A stretch of DNA of 64,000 nt from Streptomyces viridiviolaceus. GTDB taxonomy: Bacteria; Actinomycetota; Actinomycetes; Streptomycetales; Streptomycetaceae. Shown here in pieces: positions 56,602 to 64,000 of the stretch (position 1 is the first letter of the stretch; each line of letters opens with the position of its first letter). Under the pieces are notes generated by a model that made no database searches, was not told the origin of the DNA, and saw nothing but the letters and a program-made list of their open reading frames with translations. Position numbers and translations under genes: made by a program. The stretch spans positions 62,001 through 126,000 of the forward strand of contig NZ_BMWA01000001.1 of assembly GCF_014650995.1 (NCBI RefSeq). Reading direction: 5' to 3'.

Positions 56602-58677
56602 ATGAGCACGCAGACAGCGGACAGCTTCGAATGGACCGAACTCGACCGGCGTGCCGTCGACACCGCCCGCATTCTCGCGGCCGATGCCGTGCAGAAGGTC
56701 GGCAACGGCCACCCGGGCACCGCGATGAGCCTGGCCCCTGCCGCGTACACGATCTTTCAGAAGTTGATGCGTCACGATCCCGCCGACCCGGAGTGGACCG
56801 GCCGTGACCGCTTCGTCCTCTCCCCCGGCCACACCTCGCTGACGCTCTACACCCAGCTCTACCTCGCCGGCTACGAGCTGGAGCTGGACGACCTGAAGGC
56901 GTTCCGCACGCACGGCTCGAAGACGCCCGGCCACCCGGAGTACGGCCACACCGCGGGCGTGGAGACCACCACCGGCCCGCTGGGCCAGGGCGTCGCCAAC
57001 GCGGTCGGCATGGCGATGGCCGCCCGCTACGAGCGCGGCCTGTTCGACCCGGAGGCCCCCGCGGGCGAGTCGCCGTTCGACCACACGATCTGGGCGATCG
57101 TCTCCGACGGCGACCTCCAGGAGGGCGTCTCCGCCGAGGCGTCGTCGCTGGCCGGCCACCAGAAGCTCGGCAACCTCGTCCTCCTCTACGACGACAACCA
57201 CATCTCCATCGAGGGCGACACCGCCACCGCCTTCTCCGAGGACGTGCTGGGGCGCTACGAGGCGTACGGCTGGCACGTGCAGCGCGTCGAGCCCGCCGCG
57301 AACGGCGACATCGACGTGCACGCGCTGTACGCGGCGCTGAAGGCGGCGCGGGCCGAGACCGGGCGCCCCTCGATCGTCGCGATGCGCACGATCATCGCCT
57401 GGCCCGCCCCGAACGCCCAGAACACCGAGGCGTCCCACGGCTCGGCCCTCGGCGAGGACGAGGTCGCGGCCACCAAGCGGGTCCTCGGCTTCGACCCGGA
57501 GAAGTCCTTCGAGGTCGCCGACGACGTCCTCGCCCACACCCGGGGGGCCCTGGACCGGGGCGCCGAGGCGCACGCCGCCTGGGACAAGCGGCTCGACAAG
57601 TGGCGCGGCGCCCAGCCGGAGCGCGCCGAGCTGTTCGACCGCGTGGTCGCGGGCCGGCTGCCCGAGGGCTGGCAGGACGCCCTGCCGGTGTTCGAGCCCG
57701 GCAAGGCGGTCGCCACCCGGGCCGCCTCCGGCAAGGTCCTGCAGGCGCTCGGCCCGGTGCTCCCCGAGCTGTGGGGCGGCTCCGCCGACCTGGCCGGCTC
57801 CAACAACACCACGATCGACAAGACCAGCTCCTTCCTGCCCGAGGGCAACCCGCTGCCGGAGGCCGACCCCTACGGCCGCACCGTCCACTTCGGCATCCGC
57901 GAGTTCTCGATGGCCGCGGAGATGAACGGCATCGCCCTGCACGGCAACACCCGCGTCTACGGCGGCACGTTCCTGGTCTTCTCCGACTACATGCGCAACG
58001 CCGTCCGCATGTCGGCCCTGATGCAGCTGCCGGTGACGTACGTGTGGACGCACGACTCCATCGGCCTGGGCGAGGACGGCCCCACCCACCAGCCGGTCGA
58101 GCACCTGGCCGCGCTGCGTGCGATTCCCGGTCTGAACGTCGTCCGTCCGGCCGACGCCAACGAGACCGCGATCGCCTGGGCCGAGATCCTCAAGCGCCAC
58201 TCCACCGACCCGGCCCCGCACGGCCTCGCCCTCACCCGGCAGGGCGTACCGACCTACGAGCCGAACCCGGACGCGGCACGCGGCGGCTACGTCCTGAAGG
58301 AGTCCTCCACGGACACCCCGGACGTCATCCTCATCGCCACCGGCTCCGAGGTGCAGCTCGCCGTCGCCGCCCGGGAGGCCCTGGAGGCCGAGGGCATCGG
58401 CGCCCGGGTGGTCTCCATGCCGTCCGTGGAGTGGTTCGAGGAGCAGCCCCGCGAGTACCGCGAGAGCGTCCTGCCGCCGTCCGTGAAGGCCCGGGTGGCC
58501 GTCGAGGCCGGGATCGCCCTGACCTGGTACCGCTTCGTGGGCGACGCCGGACGCATCGTCTCCCTGGAGCACTTCGGCGCCTCCGCCGACGCCGGGACCC
58601 TGTTCACCGAGTACGGCTTCACCGCCGAGAACGTCGCCGCCGCGGCCCGGGAATCCGTCGCCGCCACCCGCGGTTGA
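56602..58677 (+). CDS. tkt: Transketolase
   Basis: 691 aa. The thiamine-binding motif is [15 protein letters not shown], continuing [13 protein letters not shown]; the N-terminal [14 protein letters not shown] and [14 protein letters not shown] and the central [13 protein letters not shown] are all present. The enzyme moves two-carbon units between sugar phosphates in the non-oxidative pentose phosphate pathway. ATG 56602 is preferred over a TTG 6 bp upstream. It is the first gene of the tkt-tal-zwf-opcA-pgi cluster; tal follows after 28 bp. Confidence 0.96.
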   Translation: MSTQTADSFEWTELDRRAVDTARILAADAVQKVGNGHPGTAMSLAPAAYTIFQKLMRHDPADPEWTGRDRFVLSPGHTSLTLYTQLYLAGYELELDDLKAFRTHGSKTPGHPEYGHTAGVETTTGPLGQGVANAVGMAMAARYERGLFDPEAPAGESPFDHTIWAIVSDGDLQEGVSAEASSLAGHQKLGNLVLLYDDNHISIEGDTATAFSEDVLGRYEAYGWHVQRVEPAANGDIDVHALYAALKAARAETGRPSIVAMRTIIAWPAPNAQNTEASHGSALGEDEVAATKRVLGFDPEKSFEVADDVLAHTRGALDRGAEAHAAWDKRLDKWRGAQPERAELFDRVVAGRLPEGWQDALPVFEPGKAVATRAASGKVLQALGPVLPELWGGSADLAGSNNTTIDKTSSFLPEGNPLPEADPYGRTVHFGIREFSMAAEMNGIALHGNTRVYGGTFLVFSDYMRNAVRMSALMQLPVTYVWTHDSIGLGEDGPTHQPVEHLAALRAIPGLNVVRPADANETAIAWAEILKRHSTDPAPHGLALTRQGVPTYEPNPDAARGGYVLKESSTDTPDVILIATGSEVQLAVAAREALEAEGIGARVVSMPSVEWFEEQPREYRESVLPPSVKARVAVEAGIALTWYRFVGDAGRIVSLEHFGASADAGTLFTEYGFTAENVAAAARESVAATRG

Positions 58678-58705
58678 TCGCAACGCCAGAAAGAAGAGGA
58701 TCACA

Positions 58706-59842
58706 GTGACCGAAGTAACCGCGACCGCGGGAGCACTCAAGCGCCTGTCCGACGAGGGCGTCTCCATCTGGCTGGACGATCTGTCCCGCAGCCGGATCGA
58801 GTCCGGCAACCTCGCCGAGCTGATCGGGACGAGGAACGTCGTCGGCGTCACCACGAACCCGTCCATCTTCCAGGCCGCCATCGGCTCCGGCGAGGGCTAC
58901 GAGGACCAGCTCGCCGACCTGGCCGTGCGGGGCGTCACCGTCGACGAGGCGGTCCGCATGATGACCACCGCCGACGTCCGCGCCGCGGCCGACGTGCTGC
59001 GTCCGGTGTACGACGCCACCGGCGGCCGGGACGGCCGGGTCTCCATCGAGGTGGACCCGCGCCTCGCCCACGACACGGCGGCGACGATCGCCGAGGCCCG
59101 CCAGCTGGCCTGGCTGGTCGACCGCCCCAACGTGATGATCAAGATCCCGGCGACCAGGGCCGGACTCCCGGCGATCACCGAGGTGATCGGCGCCGGCATC
59201 AGCGTCAACGTCACGCTGATCTTCTCCCTGGAGCGCTACCGCGAGGTCATGGACGCCTACCTCGCCGGACTGGAGAAGGCGCAGGCGGCCGGGCTCGACC
59301 TGTCCGGCATCCACTCCGTCGCCTCCTTCTTCGTCTCCCGCGTCGACAGCGAGATCGACAAGCGGCTGACGCTGCTGGGCACCGAGGAGGCCCTCGCCCT
59401 GAAGGGGAAGGCGGCCCTGGCCAACGCGCGACTGGCCTACGAGGCGTACGAGGAGGTCTTCGCCGGCGGCCGCTTCACCGCCCTGGCCGGGACCGGCGCC
59501 ACCCGCCAGCGCCCCCTGTGGGCGTCCACCGGTGTGAAGGATCCGGCATATCGGGACACCCTGTACGTGGAGGAGCTGGTCGCTCCCGGCACCGTGAACA
59601 CGATGCCGGAGGCCACCCTGAACGCCACCGCCGATCACGGCGACGTCCAGGGCGACACGGTCACCGGTGGCTACGCCCAGGCCCGGGCCGACCTCGCGGC
59701 CGTGGAGCGGCTCGGCATCTCCTACGACGAGGTGGTGGAGCAGCTGGAGCAGGAGGGCGTCGCCAAGTTCGAGGTGGCCTGGCAGGACCTGCTCGACGCC
59801 GTGACGAAGTCCCTCAACGACAAGGGAGTTGACGGGGAATGA
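58706..59842 (+). CDS. tal: Transaldolase
   Basis: 378 aa, the usual actinobacterial length. The Schiff-base Lys is in [14 protein letters not shown], with [13 protein letters not shown] at the N-terminus. It transfers a dihydroxyacetone unit between sedoheptulose-7-P and glyceraldehyde-3-P. GTG 58706 has AAGAGGA upstream. The stop overlaps the zwf start (ATGA). Confidence 0.96.
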   Translation: MTEVTATAGALKRLSDEGVSIWLDDLSRSRIESGNLAELIGTRNVVGVTTNPSIFQAAIGSGEGYEDQLADLAVRGVTVDEAVRMMTTADVRAAADVLRPVYDATGGRDGRVSIEVDPRLAHDTAATIAEARQLAWLVDRPNVMIKIPATRAGLPAITEVIGAGISVNVTLIFSLERYREVMDAYLAGLEKAQAAGLDLSGIHSVASFFVSRVDSEIDKRLTLLGTEEALALKGKAALANARLAYEAYEEVFAGGRFTALAGTGATRQRPLWASTGVKDPAYRDTLYVEELVAPGTVNTMPEATLNATADHGDVQGDTVTGGYAQARADLAAVERLGISYDEVVEQLEQEGVAKFEVAWQDLLDAVTKSLNDKGVDGE

Positions 59843-61596
59843 GCGAGGAGCTTCCCGCTGTGACGGTTGACGAGACCAAGGCGACGAAGGAAGCGAAGGA
59901 GGCCCGGTCGGCCCAGGAGGCCGCCGGGGTCCCGAAGGCCGAGCGGCCCGAGGGCGCCCGGACGGCCGGGGCGGCCGCCGAGGCCAAGAAGGCCAAGGGG
60001 GCCAAGCCTTCCAAGGAGGGGCAGGACGTCCGGGGCGGGGCGGACGAGAAGGCCGCCGAGGCCGTGGCGCCCCTCGACTGGAGCAACCCCCTGCGCGACG
60101 CCCGCGACCGCCGTCTCCCGCGCATCGCCGGCCCGTCCGGCCTGGTCATATTCGGCGTCACCGGCGACCTGTCCCGCAAGAAGCTGATGCCCGCCGTGTA
60201 CGACCTGGCCAACCGCGGTCTGCTGCCGCCGGGCTTCTCCCTGGTCGGCTTCGCCCGCCGGGACTGGGAGGACCAGGACTTCGCCGAGGTCGTGCACGAC
60301 GCGGTCAAGGAGCACGCGCGCACGCCGTTCCGCGAGGAGGTCTGGCAGCAGCTCGCCGAGGGCATGCGTTTCATCCCCGGCGACTTCGACGACGACTCCG
60401 CGTTCGAACAGCTGCGCAAGTCCGTCGAGGAGCTGGACGCCTCCCGCGGCACCAGCGGCAACTACGCCTTCTACCTCTCCGTGCCGCCGAAGTTCTTCCC
60501 CAAGGTCGTCCAGCAGCTGAAGAGGCACGGGCTGGCCGACGCCCCGGAGGGTTCCTGGCGCCGCGCGGTGATCGAGAAGCCGTTCGGCCACGACCTGGCG
60601 AGCGCTCGCGACCTGAACGCGATCGTGCACGAGGTGTTCGAGCCGGACCAGGTCTTCCGCATCGACCACTACCTCGGCAAGGAGACCGTCCAGAACATCC
60701 TGGCGCTGCGCTTCGCCAACCAGATGTACGAGCCGATCTGGAACCGGTCCTACGTGGACCACGTGCAGATCACCATGGCCGAGGACATCGGCATCGGCGG
60801 CCGGGCCGGCTACTACGACGGCATCGGCGCCGCCCGCGACGTCATCCAGAACCACCTGCTGCAGCTCATGGCCCTGACGGCCATGGAGGAGCCGGCCGCG
60901 TTCGACGCGGAGTCGCTGCTCACCGAGAAGCTCAAGGTCTTCCGTGCGGTGCGGCTGCCGGAGAACCTCGGCACCCACACCGTGCGCGGGCAGTACGCGG
61001 GCGGCTGGCAGGGCGGCGCGCAGGTGCCCGGCTACCTGGAGGAGGAGGGCATCGACCCGGCCTCCGCGACCGACACCTACGCCGCGATCAAGCTGGGGAT
61101 CGACAACCGCCGCTGGGCGGGCGTCCCCTTCTACCTGCGCACCGGCAAGCGGCTCGGCCGCCGGGTGACCGAGATCGCGGTCGTCTTCCAGCGCGCCCCG
61201 CACTCCCCCTTCGACACCACCGCCACCGAGGAACTCGGCGAGAACGCGATCGTCATCCGCGTCCAGCCCGACGAGGGCATGACGGTCCGGTTCGGTTCCA
61301 AGGTGCCGGGCACGTCGATGGAGATCCGGGACGTGTCGATGGACTTCGCCTACGGCGAGTCCTTCACCGAGTCCAGCCCGGAGGCGTACGAGCGCCTCAT
61401 CCTGGACGTCCTCCTGGGCGACGCGAACCTGTTCCCCCGTCACCAGGAAGTGGAAGAGTCCTGGCGGATCCTCGACCCGGTCGAGGAGTACTGGGCCACC
61501 CACGGCAGGCCGGCGCAGTACGCGTCGGGCAGCTGGGGCCCGGAGGAAGCCGACGAGATGCTCGCACGAGACGGACGGAGCTGGCGCAGGCCATGA
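59839..61596 (+). CDS. zwf: Glucose-6-phosphate dehydrogenase with N-terminal extension
   Basis: 585 aa. The enzyme core begins at about residue 79 ([20 protein letters not shown], then [17 protein letters not shown]) and includes the substrate-binding signature [13 protein letters not shown]. It oxidises glucose-6-phosphate with NADP+. The first 78 residues are an Ala/Lys/Glu-rich low-complexity stretch not found in typical Zwf. ATG 59839 overlaps the tal stop, which supports it; GTG 60064 is an alternative start giving a standard-length protein. The opcA start overlaps the stop (ATGA). Confidence 0.94.
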   Translation: MSEELPAVTVDETKATKEAKEARSAQEAAGVPKAERPEGARTAGAAAEAKKAKGAKPSKEGQDVRGGADEKAAEAVAPLDWSNPLRDARDRRLPRIAGPSGLVIFGVTGDLSRKKLMPAVYDLANRGLLPPGFSLVGFARRDWEDQDFAEVVHDAVKEHARTPFREEVWQQLAEGMRFIPGDFDDDSAFEQLRKSVEELDASRGTSGNYAFYLSVPPKFFPKVVQQLKRHGLADAPEGSWRRAVIEKPFGHDLASARDLNAIVHEVFEPDQVFRIDHYLGKETVQNILALRFANQMYEPIWNRSYVDHVQITMAEDIGIGGRAGYYDGIGAARDVIQNHLLQLMALTAMEEPAAFDAESLLTEKLKVFRAVRLPENLGTHTVRGQYAGGWQGGAQVPGYLEEEGIDPASATDTYAAIKLGIDNRRWAGVPFYLRTGKRLGRRVTEIAVVFQRAPHSPFDTTATEELGENAIVIRVQPDEGMTVRFGSKVPGTSMEIRDVSMDFAYGESFTESSPEAYERLILDVLLGDANLFPRHQEVEESWRILDPVEEYWATHGRPAQYASGSWGPEEADEMLARDGRSWRRP

Positions 61597-62528
61597 GGAT
61601 CGACCTGACCGACACCACGGCAAGCAAGGTCAACAAGGCACTGGTGCAGGGCCGCCGCGCCATCGGCACGCCGGCCGTGGGCATGGTCCTGACGATGGTG
61701 ATCGTCACGGACGAGGAGAACGCCTACGACGCGATCAAGGCGGCCGAGGAGGCCTCGCACGAGCACCCCTCGCGCACCCTGGTCGTGATCAAGCGGCACG
61801 CCCGCAACCTGCGCGACCGCACCCGCTCGCACCTCGACGCCGAGGTCCGGGTGGGTTCCGAGGCCGGCACCGGCGAGACGGTGGTGCTGCGCATGTACGG
61901 CGAGGTGTCCGAGCACGCCGACTCGGTCGTGCTGCCGCTGCTGCTGCCGGACGCCCCCGTCGTCGTGTGGTGGCCGGTGGACGCGCCGGACAACCCCGCG
62001 AAGGACCCGCTCGGCGCGCTGGCCCAGCGCCGGATCACCGACCTGTACGCGGTCGAGCACCCCATGGAGGTGCTGCAGGCCCGGGTCCGCTCCTACGCGC
62101 CCGGCGACACCGACCTCGCCTGGACCCGGCTGACGCTGTGGCGCTCGATGCTGGCCGCGGCGCTGGACCAGGCCCGGGTGCCGGTGATCTCGGCGGCCGT
62201 GGAGGCCGAGGCCGACAACCCGGCCGCCGAACTGCTGGCACGCTGGCTGGAGGCCAGGCTGGACGTGCGCGTCGACCGCGTGGTCACCGACGGCCCGGTC
62301 ATCACCGCCGTCCGTCTCGGCACCGCGAACGGCGAGATCGTCATCGACCGTCCGGAAGGCCCGCTCGCCACGCTCACCCTGCCCGGCCAGCCCCCGCGCT
62401 CCCTCGCGCTGAAGGTCCGTCCCACCTCCGAACTCATCGCCGAGGAGCTCAGGCGCCTCGACGCGGACGAGATGTACGCCATCGCCCTGCGCGGCGAGGC
62501 CACCAAGGAGACCCCCGTCCATGTCTGA
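61593..62528 (+). CDS. opcA: Glucose-6-phosphate dehydrogenase assembly protein OpcA
   Basis: 311 aa, with [21 protein letters not shown] at the start and [28 protein letters not shown] in the middle, both characteristic of actinobacterial OpcA. It activates or assembles Zwf, whose gene it overlaps by 4 bp. Its end overlaps the pgi start by 8 bp. Confidence 0.95.
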   Translation: MRIDLTDTTASKVNKALVQGRRAIGTPAVGMVLTMVIVTDEENAYDAIKAAEEASHEHPSRTLVVIKRHARNLRDRTRSHLDAEVRVGSEAGTGETVVLRMYGEVSEHADSVVLPLLLPDAPVVVWWPVDAPDNPAKDPLGALAQRRITDLYAVEHPMEVLQARVRSYAPGDTDLAWTRLTLWRSMLAAALDQARVPVISAAVEAEADNPAAELLARWLEARLDVRVDRVVTDGPVITAVRLGTANGEIVIDRPEGPLATLTLPGQPPRSLALKVRPTSELIAEELRRLDADEMYAIALRGEATKETPVHV

Positions 62529-64000
62529 CTCACCCAAGCTCACCCGGCGGCCGGAGTGGACCGCCCTGGAGGACCACCGCGCGGGCGCGCTGCTGCACCC
62601 GGACCTGCGCGAGTTGTTCGCCGCGGACCCGGGACGGGCGGAGCGGTACGTCGTGCGCGTCGGTGACCTGCGCATCGACTACTCCAAGAACCTGGTCACC
62701 GACGAGACGCTGGCCCTGCTCCAGGAGCTCGCCACCGCCACCGGCGTGTTCGGGCTGCGGGACGCCATGTTCCGCGGCGAGAAGATCAACGTCACCGAGG
62801 ACCGGGCCGTGCTGCACACCGCGCTGCGCGCCCCGCGGGACGCGGTGATCGAGGTCGACGGGGAGAACGTGGTCCCCAAGGTGCACGCCGTGCTCGACAA
62901 GATGACCGACTTCGCCGAGCGGGTCCGCTCCGGTGAGTGGACCGGCCACACCGGCAAGCGCATCCGCAACGTCGTCAACATCGGCATCGGCGGCTCCGAC
63001 CTCGGCCCCGCCATGGCCTACGAGGCGCTGCGCGCCTATTCGGACCGCGCGCTCACGTTCCGCTTCGTGTCGAACGTGGACGGCGCCGACCTGCACGAGG
63101 CGGTCCGGGACCTGGACCCGGCGGAGACCCTGTTCATCGTCGCGTCCAAGACGTTCACCACGATCGAGACGATCACGAACGCCACCTCGGCCCGCTCCTG
63201 GCTGCTGGCCGGCCTGGACGGCGCCGACAAGGCGGTCGCGAAGCACTTCGTCGCCCTGTCGACGAACGCCGGGAAGGTCGCCGAGTTCGGCATCGACGTC
63301 GACAACATGTTCGAGTTCTGGGACTGGGTCGGCGGCCGCTACTCCTACGACTCGGCGATCGGCCTCTCCCTGATGATCGCCATCGGCCCGGACCGCTTCC
63401 GGGAGATGCTCGACGGCTTCCGCATCGTCGACGAGCACTTCCGCAACGCCCCGGCCGAGGCCAACGCCCCGCTGCTCCTGGGGCTGCTGGGGATCTGGTA
63501 CGGCAACTTCTTCGGCGCCCAGTCCCACGCGGTGCTCCCGTACAGCCACTACCTGTCGAAGTTCACGGCGTACCTGCAGCAGCTCGACATGGAGTCCAAC
63601 GGCAAGTCCACCGACCGCGACGGCAAGCCGGTGGAGTGGCAGACCGGGCCGGTGGTGTGGGGCACGCCCGGCACCAACGGGCAGCACGCCTACTACCAGC
63701 TGATCCACCAGGGCACCAAGCTGATCCCCGCGGACCTGATCGGCTTCGCCCGGCCCGTCGCCGAGCTGAACGAGGAACTCAAGGCCCAGCACGACCTGCT
63801 GATGGCCAACCTGTTCGCCCAGGGGCAGGCCCTGGCCTTCGGCAAGACCGCCGCGGAGGTCCGCGCGGAGGGCGTGCCCGAGGAGCAGGTGCCGCACCGC
63901 ACCTTCCAGGGCAACCACCCCACCACGACGATCCTGGCCACCGAGCTGACGCCGTCGGTCCTCGGGCAGCTCATCGCGCTGTACGAGCACAAGGTGTTCG
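62521..64000 (+). CDS. pgi: Glucose-6-phosphate isomerase, 3' end outside window
   Basis: The first 493 codons of a protein normally about 550 aa. The family signatures [18 protein letters not shown] and [20 protein letters not shown] are present, along with [15 protein letters not shown]. It interconverts glucose-6-P and fructose-6-P. ATG 62521 lies inside the opcA end (8-bp overlap). In related clusters the next gene is 6-phosphogluconate dehydrogenase. Confidence 0.95.
   Translation, partial: MSDSPKLTRRPEWTALEDHRAGALLHPDLRELFAADPGRAERYVVRVGDLRIDYSKNLVTDETLALLQELATATGVFGLRDAMFRGEKINVTEDRAVLHTALRAPRDAVIEVDGENVVPKVHAVLDKMTDFAERVRSGEWTGHTGKRIRNVVNIGIGGSDLGPAMAYEALRAYSDRALTFRFVSNVDGADLHEAVRDLDPAETLFIVASKTFTTIETITNATSARSWLLAGLDGADKAVAKHFVALSTNAGKVAEFGIDVDNMFEFWDWVGGRYSYDSAIGLSLMIAIGPDRFREMLDGFRIVDEHFRNAPAEANAPLLLGLLGIWYGNFFGAQSHAVLPYSHYLSKFTAYLQQLDMESNGKSTDRDGKPVEWQTGPVVWGTPGTNGQHAYYQLIHQGTKLIPADLIGFARPVAELNEELKAQHDLLMANLFAQGQALAFGKTAAEVRAEGVPEEQVPHRTFQGNHPTTTILATELTPSVLGQLIALYEHKVF

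Noticed and set aside
1..64000. tRNA, rRNA or intact insertion sequence
   Set aside because: No cloverleaf-like sequences, transposase motifs or terminal inverted repeats were recognised by eye; a dedicated tRNA and IS search would be needed to exclude small or decayed ones.

Overview
The window is a high-GC, strongly strand-biased actinomycete chromosome segment, almost certainly Streptomyces. Third codon positions are nearly all G/C, GTG and TTG starts are common, ATGA/GTGA stop-start overlaps recur, and the gene set is typical: a pca operon with fused pcaL, DUF2510 protein, several IclR/TetR/LacI regulators, Sfp-type PPTase, and a tkt-tal-zwf-opcA-pgi cluster. The gene order recalls the region of the S. 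coelicolor chromosome between the pca genes and the second pentose phosphate cluster; that comparison is from memory. I see no tRNA, rRNA, CRISPR array, prophage or intact insertion sequence.

Layout. 0-2.6 kb: end of the protocatechuate operon (pcaG end, pcaB, pcaL). 2.6-8 kb: a STAND/LAL-like ATPase with no DNA-binding domain, an MHS-type MFS transporter and anmK, then a 53-bp-period degenerate tandem repeat. 8.4-15.6 kb: DUF2510 membrane protein, a TetR/PAP2/EamA divergon around a 16-bp-phased operator array, a Tat-exported phospholipase C and a second MHS transporter. 15.7-27.4 kb: a four-gene minus-strand operon (DUF4132-like protein, 1669-aa protein of unknown function, DUF5682-VWA fusion, SWIM zinc-finger protein) that resembles the enterobacterial yehI-yehL-yehM-yehP-yehQ locus but has no MoxR AAA+ ATPase within the window. 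This is the best candidate for a poorly described system. 27.5-34.1 kb: vanillate demethylase (vanA, a 58-aa ORF, vanB), an IclR regulator, and a NitT/TauT-type ABC transporter with two permeases.

34.1-40.3 kb: a minus-strand alpha-glucoside/maltose-type module (lacI, binding protein, two permeases, GH13 alpha-glucosidase), with a GntR remnant upstream of lacI. 40.3-42.4 kb: an MmyB-type ligand-binding domain with no HTH, divergent from an XRE regulator/ImmA-like metalloprotease pair. 42.6-45.9 kb: a small ORF, PPTase, metallophosphoesterase and a divergent ATP-grasp protein. 46-48.3 kb: a GH4 6-phospho-glycosidase divergent from a PaaX-family regulator. 48.3-52.9 kb: gene remnants (MarR tail, GT9 piece, possibly an oxidoreductase) flank an operon of a third MHS transporter, a secreted alpha/beta-hydrolase and an IclR regulator. 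52.9-56.4 kb: L,D-transpeptidase, a GH16-CBM6 beta-glucanase behind a CebR-like operator, and an AraC regulator. 56.6-64 kb: tkt, tal, zwf, opcA and pgi (cut by the window edge), the oxidative and non-oxidative pentose phosphate pathway in one operon.

Much of the region concerns uptake and breakdown of plant-derived carbon. Vanillate would be demethylated to protocatechuate by VanAB and then pass into the pca branch at the left edge. Alpha-glucosides and beta-glucans would be hydrolysed and their sugars fed into the pentose phosphate cluster at the right edge. Each catabolic module carries its own local regulator.
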